Of a stretch of DNA of 12,057 bases, positions 1-7,280 are shown piece by piece. The position numbers were made by a program, and so were the translations under genes. The notes beneath the pieces are model-generated. The model ran no database searches. It was not told the DNA's origin and was given only the letters and a program-made list of their open reading frames with translations. The stretch is from an uncultured Rhodanobacter sp. (GTDB lineage: Bacteria > Pseudomonadota > Gammaproteobacteria > Xanthomonadales > Rhodanobacteraceae). Positions within the stretch are counted from its first letter, which is position 1, and the number at the start of each line of letters is the position of its first letter. Location: assembly GCA_937906285.1 (NCBI GenBank), contig CALCWL010000462.1:1-12057 (forward strand). The letters are read 5' to 3'.

Positions 1-95
1 TGTTCGGGGTCGCGGGCGATGCCGGTGTAGACGCGGCCGTCGGCGCATTCGAGCAGGTAGACGGCCCAGGCGCCCGCGCCGGGGGCTTCGCTCAT
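1..95 (-). CDS. GIY-YIG nuclease family protein (partial, YhbQ/UPF0213-like)
   Basis: Only the first 31 codons are present; the gene runs off the left edge. The visible N-terminus contains AVYLLECADGRVYTGIARD at residues 11-29, which matches the start of single-domain GIY-YIG proteins of the YhbQ/UPF0213 group: a hydrophobic first strand ending in a Tyr (the GIY position is AVY here), then CADG and YTGI for the YIG position. Family knowledge: these are small (about 90-110 aa) putative endonucleases whose cellular role is poorly defined. The catalytic Arg, Glu and Asn lie further along and cannot be checked. The ATG starts 4 nt after the stop codon of the upstream glutathione S-transferase gene, so the two are probably co-transcribed and translationally coupled. 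The call rests on the N-terminal motif alone. Confidence 0.72.
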   Translation of the reverse strand, partial: MSEAPGAGAWAVYLLECADGRVYTGIARDPE

Positions 96-99
96 GCGT

Positions 100-729
100 T
101 CAGGCCCACTCGACCAGGCCTTCGGCGTCGCACACCTGCTTCCACGACGGTCGCGCCTTCAGGCGCGTGGCCAGCGCCGCCAGCTGCGGCCACTCGGTGG
201 CCGGCTTGGGCATGTTGCGCGACCAGCGCATCAGCATCAGGGCGTACAGGTCGACCATGCTGAAGTGCTCGCCGAGCATGTACGGGCCATGCGCGGCGAG
301 GTGGGCGTCGATCTTCGTCCAGCATTTTTCGATGCCGGCGCGCGCAGCCTGCTTGATCGTGTCGGCGCCTTCCGGCAGGTGTTCGCCGGGATAGAACCAC
401 TGGCGGAACAGCGGTTGCAGGTTGTTGGCCAGGTACAGCATCCACTGCAGGAAGTCCGCACGCTGCGCACTGCCGGGGGCCGGCGCCAGCGCCGCGTCGG
501 GGTGCCGTTCGGTCAGCAGCATCGCCAGCGCGGCGGCTTCGCCGTGCGGCACGCCGTCGACCAGCAGCGTCGGCACCACACCGTTGGGGTTGATCGCCAG
601 ATACGCGGCGCTGCGCTGCTCGCCCTTGTCGAGGTCGACGCGCTTGAGTTCGTGCGGCGCGCCGATTTCCAGCAGGGCCAGGTGCACGAGCAGGTTGGCC
701 GAGCCGGGGGCGTAGTAGAGCGTGTACAT
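100..729 (-). CDS. Glutathione S-transferase family protein
   Basis: 209 aa, a normal length for a cytosolic GST. The N-terminal thioredoxin-like domain spans about residues 1-78: it opens MYTLYYAPGSANLLVHLALLE and has the cis-proline motif NPNGVVPTLL (Pro53), followed by GEAAAL where GSTs bind the gamma-glutamyl part of glutathione. The position corresponding to the catalytic residue is Ser10 in APGS; Beta-class enzymes usually have Cys there. The helical C-terminal domain (about 87-205) contains GEHFSMVDLYA, the N-capping box / hydrophobic staple region (S/T-x-x-D) typical of GSTs. Substrate is unknown; a role in detoxification or thiol metabolism is inference. I chose the ATG at 729 because the open frame extending to 822 adds 31 residues with no GST homology and the fold starts exactly here. 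No good Shine-Dalgarno precedes it. The GIY-YIG gene follows 4 nt downstream; uup lies 132 nt upstream. Confidence 0.88.
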   Translation of the reverse strand: MYTLYYAPGSANLLVHLALLEIGAPHELKRVDLDKGEQRSAAYLAINPNGVVPTLLVDGVPHGEAAALAMLLTERHPDAALAPAPGSAQRADFLQWMLYLANNLQPLFRQWFYPGEHLPEGADTIKQAARAGIEKCWTKIDAHLAAHGPYMLGEHFSMVDLYALMLMRWSRNMPKPATEWPQLAALATRLKARPSWKQVCDAEGLVEWA

Positions 730-738
730 GGGTGGTAG

Positions 739-759
739 TCCGTGGGAGTGATCCACGGA
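739..759. promoter_or_regulatory. Inverted repeat in the GST leader, candidate operator
   Basis: Perfect 7-bp arms TCCGTGG (739-745) and CCACGGA (753-759) separated by 7 nt, placed 10 nt before the GST start codon on the minus strand. Its outer end touches a candidate minus-strand -10 box TATCAT (764-759), so a repressor bound here would block initiation, or the transcript could form a hairpin just ahead of the start codon. No clear -35 is visible. Function is inferred. Confidence 0.35.
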
Positions 760-861
760 TGATACGCCGGGAGAAAGGGCGAGAAGTGAGTGGAGAGGAT
801 TGAGAAACGAGAGAAAGCACATGAGCGGGAGGTCTCTGCTCTGTGCTCACTCCTGCTTCGC

Positions 862-2727
862 TCAGCCATCCAATTCCGACCAGCGCGCGTAGACTGCATC
901 CAGTTCGGCCTGCAACTTCACCAGCGCCTCGTTCGCCTTGACGATGTCCGCGCTGTCCTGCTGGAAGAAGGTCGGGTCGGCCATTGCGGCGGTGCGCGCG
1001 GCGATGTCGGTTTCCAGTTGCTCGATGCGGCCGGGCAGCTGCTCCAGTTCGTGCTGCTCCTTGAAGCTGCGCTTGCGCTTCGCTGCGGCGGGTGCGGCCG
1101 GAGCGGCGGCGGGGGCGGCGGCCGGCTTGTTGCCGGCGGTTGTGCCGCGCGGCGCCGGGCGCTGGCGCAGCCAGTCGCTGTAGCCGCCCACGTATTCGCC
1201 GACCCGGCCGTCGCCTTCCAGCACCAGCGTGCTGGAGACCACGTTGTCGAGGAAGGCGCGGTCGTGCGAGACCAGCAGCAGGGTGCCCTGGTAGTCGGTC
1301 AGCAGTTCTTCCAGCAGCTCCAGTGTCTCGACGTCGAGGTCGTTGGTCGGTTCGTCCATCACCAGCAGGTTGGACGGCTGCGCGAACAGCTTGGCCAGCA
1401 GCAGGCGGTTGCGCTCGCCGCCGGACAGGCGGGTGATCGGCGCGCGTGCACGCTCGGGCGAGAACAGGAAGTCCTGCAGGTAGCCGATGATGTGCTTGCG
1501 CGATCCGTTGAGCTCGATGTACTCGCGGCCCTCGGCCACGTTGTCCAGCGCGTTGAGCTGGTCGTTGAGCTGCAGGCGGTGCTGGTCGAAGTAGGCGACC
1601 TGGATGCCAGTGCCGAGCTCGGCGCTGCCGCGTTGCGGCTTCAGTTCGCCCAGCATGATCTTCAGGAGCGTGCTCTTGCCGGCGCCATTCGGGCCGATGA
1701 TGCCGATGCGGTCGCCGCGCATCACGGTGGTGGTGAGGTCGTCGATCAGCACGCGGCCGCCGTAGGCCTGGTGCACGTGCCGGAGGTCGATCACCTTCTT
1801 GCCCGAGGCCTGCGCGTTGGCCGCGGTCATCTTCACGTTGCCGCCCAGCTCGCGCCGCTGCGCGCGTTCCACGCGCAGCGCCTTCAGCGCGCGCACGCGG
1901 CCCTCGTTGCGGGTGCGCCGGGCCTTGATGCCCTGGCGGATCCACACTTCTTCCTGCGCCAGCTTCTTGTCGAACAGTGCGTTCGCCTGCGCCTCGGCGT
2001 GCAGGCGTTCCTCGCGACGGCGCAGGTAATTGTCGTAGTCGCCGGGCCAGTCGGTGAGCTGTCCGCGGTCGATCTCGACGATGCGCGTGGCCAGCGCGCG
2101 CAGGAAGGCGCGGTCGTGGGTGACGAACACGATGCTGCCGGGGAAGGACTTCAGGAAACCCTCCAGCCAGCCGATCGCCTCGATGTCGAGATGGTTGGTC
2201 GGCTCGTCCAGCAGCAGCACGTCGGGCTTGCGCACCAGCGCCTGGGCCAGCAGCACGCGGCGCTTCATGCCGCCGGACAACGCGGCGAAGTCGGTCTCGC
2301 CGGGCAGTTCCAGCTGGCTCAGCACGTCGCTGACCCGGCGGTCCAGGTCCCAGCCGTGCTGCGCCTCGATCTGGTGCTGCACGTCGCCGAGCGCGTCGAA
2401 GTCGCCTTCATTGAGCAGGTGATGGTAACGCGCGAGCAGTCGGCCGAGGTCGCCCAGCCCTTCGGCGACCACGTCGAACACGCTGCCGGCGGTGCCCTGC
2501 GGCACCTCCTGCGCCATGCGCGCCACCACGATGCCGTTCTGCACGCGCACCTCGCCGTCGTCGGCGTGCAGCTCGCCGGCGATCAGCTTCATCAGGGTGG
2601 ACTTGCCTTCGCCGTTGCGGCCGACGATGCACACCCGCTCGTTCGCCTCGATCGACAGATCGACATGTTCGAGCAGGAGCGGGCCGCCGATGCTGAAGTC
2701 GACGCGTTGCAGTTGGATCAGGGACAT
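862..2727 (-). CDS. uup: ABC-F family ATPase Uup
   Basis: 621 aa, close to E. coli Uup (635). It is a soluble protein with two ATP-binding cassettes and no membrane segments. Cassette 1: Walker A GRNGEGKST at 36-44, signature LSGGMKR at 150-156, Walker B LLLDEPTNHLD at 171-181, H-loop THDRAF at 203-208. Between the cassettes is the ABC-F linker, with the Uup-typical KLAQEEVWIRQGIKARRTRN at about 255-274. Cassette 2: Walker A GPNGAGKST 345-353, signature LSGGERN 434-440, Walker B LLVMDEPTNDLD 454-465, SHDRAF 487-492. A Pro/Ala-rich linker (about 535-549) leads to a basic C-terminal coiled-coil (about 550-621) like the DNA-binding tail of Uup. Family knowledge: Uup affects precise excision of transposons, branched DNA intermediates and ribosome function. 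The start at 2727 is supported by alignment with Uup and by a -10 box exactly 6 nt upstream; the open frame further upstream has no homology. Confidence 0.95.
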   Translation of the reverse strand: MSLIQLQRVDFSIGGPLLLEHVDLSIEANERVCIVGRNGEGKSTLMKLIAGELHADDGEVRVQNGIVVARMAQEVPQGTAGSVFDVVAEGLGDLGRLLARYHHLLNEGDFDALGDVQHQIEAQHGWDLDRRVSDVLSQLELPGETDFAALSGGMKRRVLLAQALVRKPDVLLLDEPTNHLDIEAIGWLEGFLKSFPGSIVFVTHDRAFLRALATRIVEIDRGQLTDWPGDYDNYLRRREERLHAEAQANALFDKKLAQEEVWIRQGIKARRTRNEGRVRALKALRVERAQRRELGGNVKMTAANAQASGKKVIDLRHVHQAYGGRVLIDDLTTTVMRGDRIGIIGPNGAGKSTLLKIMLGELKPQRGSAELGTGIQVAYFDQHRLQLNDQLNALDNVAEGREYIELNGSRKHIIGYLQDFLFSPERARAPITRLSGGERNRLLLAKLFAQPSNLLVMDEPTNDLDVETLELLEELLTDYQGTLLLVSHDRAFLDNVVSSTLVLEGDGRVGEYVGGYSDWLRQRPAPRGTTAGNKPAAAPAAAPAAPAAAKRKRSFKEQHELEQLPGRIEQLETDIAARTAAMADPTFFQQDSADIVKANEALVKLQAELDAVYARWSELDG

Positions 2728-2733
2728 CCGCGC

Positions 2734-2739
2734 ATTGTA
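2734..2739 (-). promoter_or_regulatory. Candidate -10 box of a leaderless uup promoter
   Basis: On the minus strand, TACAAT is followed by GCGCGG and then the uup ATG. With a 6-nt gap, the usual transcription start would be the A of the ATG, so the mRNA would be leaderless. No Shine-Dalgarno is present and the -35 region is not recognisable. dusB in this window has the same arrangement. Confidence 0.5.
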
Positions 2740-2782
2740 GCGGCTGAAGGTGTGGCGCTGGCCTCCCGCAAGAGATGCGGTG

Positions 2783-3331
2783 TCAATGCACCTGTCGGGG
2801 TGCGGGCGGCGGAAGGATGACCGCCGCCGGCGACAGCCGTTGGCGCAAGAGATCTGCGGCGAAATGAAAGTCGCGGCCCAGGTCCTTGCGCGAGAACGGG
2901 GTCTCCAGCATGCGCAGGGCCACCTCGAATGCGGTGAGGCGATTCCAGGCAAACTGGGTCCACGCCTCGTATTTGCGCTGGTTCATCGAGGCGACCAGGC
3001 TGCGGTTCGTGTTGCGCGCGAAGGCCGGTGGCAATCGCCATGCGTCAAACTCCGCCTCGGCAAGCGCGCCGCCGATGCCGCACGCGGCGAACAGGAAGCG
3101 GAGTTGCTCGGCTGCCATGTCGTGCAAGCGTTTCAGGTCAGCCGCACGGGCCGGCAGCACCAGCACGACCCCGGTGGCCGCGTTCATCAGCAGCGCGAAC
3201 GGCCGCCGGTCGATGAAGTCGATATCCGCATACCATTCGCCCAGCGGATTGCCGGCGGGTGGCGGTTCCGGCGGCGCGGGTGGCGGGCGCAGGCGCTTCA
3301 ACAGTTTCTGCGAGCAGCGAACGACGGTCAC
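2783..3331 (-). CDS. DUF6933-like hypothetical protein (GTG start)
   Basis: 182 aa, soluble, function unknown. It resembles the DUF6933 family as I recall it: an N-terminal RCSQKLLKRL (residues 5-14), then LGEWYADIDFIDRRPFALLMN (30-50), where family members have an L-G-x-W-Y-A segment and a 'R-R-x-x-L-x-x-N' strand, then RNTNRSLVASMN (106-117), matching the recurring 'NRSxxxSMN' element. A proline-rich stretch (16-29) follows the first strand. The C-terminal half is helical with Trp/Phe positions (about 120-166). The frame extends upstream to 3652, but that part overlaps the 75-aa gene and lacks homology, so I chose the GTG whose first bases overlap the TGA of the preceding gene (GTGA, 4 nt). 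This is strong evidence for translational coupling in a two-gene operon. No catalytic residues are recognised; the family assignment is from memory of motifs. Confidence 0.68.
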   Translation of the reverse strand: MTVVRCSQKLLKRLRPPPAPPEPPPAGNPLGEWYADIDFIDRRPFALLMNAATGVVLVLPARAADLKRLHDMAAEQLRFLFAACGIGGALAEAEFDAWRLPPAFARNTNRSLVASMNQRKYEAWTQFAWNRLTAFEVALRMLETPFSRKDLGRDFHFAADLLRQRLSPAAVILPPPAPRQVH

Positions 3332-3555
3332 GGTGCACCTTCCGCCCGCGCGCGGGCATCTTGCAGCCAGGCCAGCGCGACGGCTTCGGAATTCTCGATG
3401 GCGATTTCCGCGGCACGCTTGCGCACCAGGCAATGCACGCAGGGCTTGCCGTTCCTCTCGCTCGGCGCGGCTTCGACCGCGGCCAGCGGGGCGCCGCCGA
3501 AAAGCTCGATCAGCGTGTCGCGATCGATGTCGTCGAGCAGGTGTTCGAGGCGCAT
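3328..3555 (-). CDS. Small hypothetical protein, 75 aa, coupled to DUF6933-like gene
   Basis: I do not recognise this protein. It is 75 aa, rich in charged residues and mostly predicted helix by eye: an acidic N-terminal helix (MRLEHLLDDIDRDTLIELFG, 1-20), a short loop, a single CVHC motif at 39-42 followed by basic residues (LVRKR, 43-47), and an alanine-rich C-terminal helix (48-71). One CxxC pair alone could bind metal as a dimer or be redox-active; neither is shown. It is probably a real gene: it is first in a bicistronic unit, its TGA overlaps the GTG of the DUF6933-like gene by 4 nt, and its ATG lies downstream of a well-formed promoter/operator region. Small size and position ahead of a larger coupled partner resemble antitoxin or adaptor genes, but that is only an analogy. 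No strong Shine-Dalgarno is visible. Confidence 0.6.
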   Translation of the reverse strand: MRLEHLLDDIDRDTLIELFGGAPLAAVEAAPSERNGKPCVHCLVRKRAAEIAIENSEAVALAWLQDARARAEGAP

Positions 3556-3592
3556 GCTGCGGTCGTCCGTTGGGCGTAAAGGGGGATGCGCG

Positions 3593-3627
3593 GGTTATAC
3601 CACTCATCGTCTTCGAGTGGTATAACC
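3593..3627. promoter_or_regulatory. Divergent operator-promoter: 13-bp perfect inverted repeat with outward extended -10 motifs
   Basis: Arms GGTTATACCACTC (3593-3605) and GAGTGGTATAACC (3615-3627) are perfectly complementary around a 9-nt centre. Each arm carries TGGTATAAC reading outward (plus strand 3618-3626; minus strand 3602-3594), which fits an extended -10 box (TGnTATAAT with one mismatch). Predicted starts are near 3633 for the plus-strand nucleotidyltransferase gene and near 3587 for the minus-strand pair. A symmetric repeat overlapping both -10 boxes is the expected geometry for one dimeric regulator controlling both directions. A transcript hairpin is possible but would be outside either predicted mRNA. 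The repeat is read directly; promoter activity is inference. Confidence 0.65.
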
Positions 3628-3650
3628 GAACAACCTTCCGGAGCGCTGCC

Positions 3651-4703
3651 ATGGCCCTGTACCGCGAACTTCCCGCCGCCGCGCAAACTGCCTACGCCGA
3701 GCTGCAAGAGCTGGTGCAGGTGGCCGAGGCGCTGCGTTCGCCAGCATCGCTGACCGGCACGGTGGGCTGGAAGACGATCAAGGGCCGGCGCTACGCGTAC
3801 TGGCAGTTCAAGGAGATCGACGGCCGCAAGCGCGAGTATTACCTGGGGCCGGAAGGCCCGCAGATCGCGGCGATCGAACGGGCGCGCGACCGTCCCGCGC
3901 CGGCGCTGGAGGCGGTGACGCGGCAGGCGCGCGCGGCGGTGGCGCACGGCAACCTGCCGACGCCGGCCAAGCCGTTCCGCATCGTCAAGCGCTTCGCCGA
4001 CTACCAGTTCTTCCGCGCCGGCGGGTTGCTGGTGGGCACGCATGCGTTTCTCGCCATGGGCAACCAATTGGGCGTGGCCTGGGGTGAGGGTACACGCACG
4101 CTGGATCTGGATTTCGCCCATGCCGGCCCGGGCGGCGACGTGGCGGTGGCGCTTCCGGCCGATCTGAAGACGGACATGCCGGATGCGTTGAGATCGCTGC
4201 AGATGGGCTTTCTGCCGGCGCTGGGCGGCCGCCGCGGTTTCGCCAGTCAGTACGTCAGCGAGCGGGAGCCGGATCTGCGCATCGACTTCCTGACCGTGCC
4301 GCGGCGCAAGCGTGACGAGGTGCATGCGCCCGATTTGGGCGTGGCCTTGGTGCCGCTGAAGTTTCTCGATTATCTGCTGGAGCAGCCGGGCCAGGCCGTG
4401 CTGCTGGACATGGCCGATGCCTGCCTGGTGAACCTGCCCGATCCCGCACGTTATGGCTTGCACAAGTTGCTGGTGGCGGCCGAACGGGGCGCGCGGCACC
4501 CGAAGTACAACAAGGATATCGGCCAGGCGCTTGCCTTGATCGACTGGCACCTGGAACGCGCGCCGGCGCTGTTGCTGGATGCGTGGCGAGATCTGGCCGG
4601 ACGTGGCGCCGGCTGGAAGAAGCGCGCGCGGCAATCGCTGGCCGCGGCGCCAGCGCGACAGCGCGAGCTGGTACGGCGTTTCGAGCAGGCAGCCGGTTTA
4701 TGA
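3651..4703 (+). CDS. Nucleotidyltransferase-fold protein (GSU2403/NTP_transf_8-like)
   Basis: 350 aa, soluble. The central part looks like a minimal nucleotidyltransferase fold of the GSU2403 / NTP_transf_8 (PF12281) type: a strand and turn GGLLVGTHAFLAMGNQLG at 124-141 (the G-T-H-A takes the place of the G-S/G-x-A motif), then TLDLDF at 150-155 giving a D152-x-D154 metal pair, and RIDFL at 210-214 giving a candidate third acidic residue D212. The N-terminal 120 residues contain a compact TVGWKTIKGRRYAYWQFKE segment (37-55) with many aromatic and basic residues, and the C-terminus (about 250-350) is helical. Family knowledge: such proteins are usually annotated only by fold; acceptor and nucleotide are unknown. 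The ATG has GGAG 7 nt upstream. It is divergent from the 75-aa/DUF6933-like pair and shares their symmetric regulatory repeat, suggesting co-regulation. Fold call moderately secure, reaction not known. Confidence 0.75.
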   Translation: MALYRELPAAAQTAYAELQELVQVAEALRSPASLTGTVGWKTIKGRRYAYWQFKEIDGRKREYYLGPEGPQIAAIERARDRPAPALEAVTRQARAAVAHGNLPTPAKPFRIVKRFADYQFFRAGGLLVGTHAFLAMGNQLGVAWGEGTRTLDLDFAHAGPGGDVAVALPADLKTDMPDALRSLQMGFLPALGGRRGFASQYVSEREPDLRIDFLTVPRRKRDEVHAPDLGVALVPLKFLDYLLEQPGQAVLLDMADACLVNLPDPARYGLHKLLVAAERGARHPKYNKDIGQALALIDWHLERAPALLLDAWRDLAGRGAGWKKRARQSLAAAPARQRELVRRFEQAAGL

Positions 4704-4723
4704 AGTGATCGCTCGCCCAACCA

Positions 4724-4750
4724 AAACGGGCCGCGCGAGGCGGCCCGTTT
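4724..4750. terminator. Bidirectional Rho-independent terminator
   Basis: Arms AAACGGGCCGC (4724-4734) and GCGGCCCGTTT (4740-4750) form an 11-bp stem with a 5-nt loop. The stem is GC-rich at its centre with A/T at its base, so on either strand the hairpin ends in a T run (CGTTTTGG on the minus strand, CGTTTCGTGT on the plus strand). It lies 20 nt after the nucleotidyltransferase stop and 29 nt after the convergent metK stop, where it can end both transcripts. Confidence 0.8.
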
Positions 4751-4779
4751 CGTGTAGCGTGTCGCGCGCCGTCGGCGGC

Positions 4780-5784
4780 TTACTTCAGCTTCGCATCCTT
4801 GCGCAGCGCCTCGGCACGGTCGGTCTTCTCCCACGAGAACGCGGTGAAGGCCTTGCCGCTGGCGTCCTTCAGCTGCACCGGGGTGCGGCCGAAATGGCCG
4901 TAGCTGGCGGTCTGCTGGTACATCGGGTGGATCAGGTCGAGCATCTGCAGGATGCCGTACGGGCGCAGGTCGAAGTGCTTGCGGATCAGCTTCTCGATCT
5001 TCTCGTCGCTGATCTTGCCGGTGCCGAAGGTGGTGACCGAGATCGAGGTGGGGTGCGCCACGCCGATCGCGTAGCTGACCTGCACCTCGCAGCGGTCGGC
5101 GATGCCGGCAGCCACGATGTTCTTGGCCACGTAGCGCGCGGCGTAGGCGGCCGAACGGTCGACCTTGGACGGGTCCTTGCCGGAGAAGGCGCCGCCGCCA
5201 TGGCGGGCCCAGCCGCCGTAGGGGTCGACGATGATCTTGCGGCCGGTCAGGCCGCAGTCGCCCACCGGGCCGCCGATCACGAACTTGCCGGTCGGGTTGA
5301 TGTGGAACTTGGTGCCCTTGTGCAGCCACTTCGCCGGCAGCACCGGCTTGAGGATGGTTTCGCGCACGGCCTCGATCAGATCCTTCTGCTTCACGCCCGG
5401 GTCGTGCTGGGTCGACAGCACCACCGCGTCGATCGCCACGGCCTTGCCATTCTCGTAGCGCAGGGTGACCTGGCTCTTGGCGTCCGGGCGCAGCCACGGC
5501 AGCGGCGAGTTCTTCTGCTTGCGCACCTTGGCCTGCTGCTCGACCAGGCGATGCGAGAAGTGGATCGCCGCCGGCATGAAGGTCTTGGTTTCGTTGGTGG
5601 CGTAGCCGAACATCAGGCCCTGGTCGCCCGCGCCCTGGTCTTCCGGCTTCTTGCGGTCCACGCCCTGGTTGATGTCGGGCGACTGCTTGCCGATCAGGTC
5701 GAGCACGGCGTCGGAGATCTGGTCGGCGACCTTGTCCGGATGGCCTTCGGAGACCGATTCGGAGGTGAACAGGTAATTGGACAT
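4780..5784 (-). CDS. metK: S-adenosylmethionine synthetase MetK with 65-residue internal deletion
   Basis: MetK makes S-adenosylmethionine from methionine and ATP in the cytoplasm. The 334-aa reading frame is intact and clearly MetK: FTSESVSEGHPDK (6-18), IGKQSPDINQGVDR (31-44), QGAGDQGLMFGYATNET, GHGGGAFSGKDP-type ATP loop (ARHGGGAFSGKDPSKVDRS), and the C-terminal SYGHFGR and FSWEKTDRAEAL. Normal bacterial MetK is about 380-405 aa. Compared with E. coli MetK as I recall it, residues 30-94 are absent: D29 here is followed directly by L30, which corresponds to E. coli A95. The lost part holds E43 (potassium ligand) and E56 (methionine ligand). The core motif IIVDTYGG reads IIVDPYGG. This copy is therefore probably inactive or altered, unless the deletion is an assembly artefact; a cell needs a full MetK elsewhere. 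The start has a run AAAGGGA about 12 nt upstream; an AT-rich leader contains a possible TATCAT -10 at 5838-5833. Confidence 0.9.
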   Translation of the reverse strand: MSNYLFTSESVSEGHPDKVADQISDAVLDLIGKQSPDINQGVDRKKPEDQGAGDQGLMFGYATNETKTFMPAAIHFSHRLVEQQAKVRKQKNSPLPWLRPDAKSQVTLRYENGKAVAIDAVVLSTQHDPGVKQKDLIEAVRETILKPVLPAKWLHKGTKFHINPTGKFVIGGPVGDCGLTGRKIIVDPYGGWARHGGGAFSGKDPSKVDRSAAYAARYVAKNIVAAGIADRCEVQVSYAIGVAHPTSISVTTFGTGKISDEKIEKLIRKHFDLRPYGILQMLDLIHPMYQQTASYGHFGRTPVQLKDASGKAFTAFSWEKTDRAEALRKDAKLK

Positions 5785-5947
5785 CGCGGTTTATATCCCT
5801 TTGTACGGATAGAAAGATAAAAGAGGTCGGGCATGATACATCGACCACTTCGACTTTGCAGCTTCCCCGCCCCGGGACTGCGGCGGGGGTGGGGTGCGGT
5901 TCAGCCGTCTGGACGGCCGAACGGGCCAGCTTCACGCACCGGCCCGG
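5785..5947. other. Intergenic region metK / channel gene with hairpins
   Basis: 163 nt between two minus-strand genes. Next to metK is an AT-rich stretch (about 5790-5840) unlike its GC-rich surroundings, with a candidate -10 TATCAT (5838-5833, minus strand) and no convincing -35. Further upstream are two inverted repeats: CCCCGCC / GGCGGGG (5865-5871 and 5882-5888), and GTTCAGCCGTC / GACGGCCGAAC (5899-5909 and 5912-5922, one G-T wobble). I see no SAM riboswitch fold, and the leader after the predicted start is only about 40 nt. Confidence 0.4.
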
Positions 5948-7102
<1,155 letters not shown>

Positions 7103-7149
7103 CGGGGCTCCTCGAATGGCCAGGCGCAGGCACGACAATCCCGAGCCTA

Positions 7150-7168
7150 ACGCAGGCATGGCCTGCGT
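7150..7168. repeat. Perfect inverted repeat in divergent intergenic region
   Basis: Arms ACGCAGGC (7150-7157) and GCCTGCGT (7161-7168) around a 3-nt loop ATG, in the gap between the divergent channel gene and acyltransferase gene. It could be an operator or a short transcript hairpin; no T tract follows on either strand. Nothing else clear is seen in this gap. Confidence 0.4.
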
Positions 7169-7280
7169 GTCGTGACGGAGTGGTTCGCCGCCGCGGCTGT
7201 CACGCCGCTGTCGCACTGGAGCAATCGTGGTGTCGCGCGAGCTCTGCAAGCTGGCGGCAGGCCAACGCGAGGGGCGCGAC

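Noticed and set aside
730..861. Terminator or small gene between uup and GST
   Set aside because: The region is purine-rich on the plus strand with only weak, long-loop pairing (AGCACA / TGTGCT) and no T run after a stem; no convincing ORF.
92..1945. Long minus-strand open frame of 617 codons across the GST and uup genes
   Set aside because: Composition is dominated by Arg, Gly, Ala and Pro with no family match; it is the alternate frame of real high-GC genes.
2728..2765. Minus-strand TTGACA near 2780 as the uup -35
   Set aside because: It lies over the DUF6933-like stop and is far too distant (about 40 nt) from the TACAAT box to form one promoter.
790..2820. 676-codon plus-strand open frame opposite uup
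   Set aside because: Shadow of uup. The antisense frame stays open because of third-position G/C bias; low-complexity protein with no motifs.
5785..5860. SAM-responsive riboswitch ahead of metK
   Set aside because: The predicted leader is about 40 nt and I could find no multi-helix fold or conserved core of known SAM riboswitch classes.
7227..7280. GTG at 7227 as the start of the acyltransferase gene
   Set aside because: Possible, since GGAG precedes it, but the ATG at 7281 has a stronger ribosome site and the extra 18 residues add nothing recognisable; kept only as an alternative.
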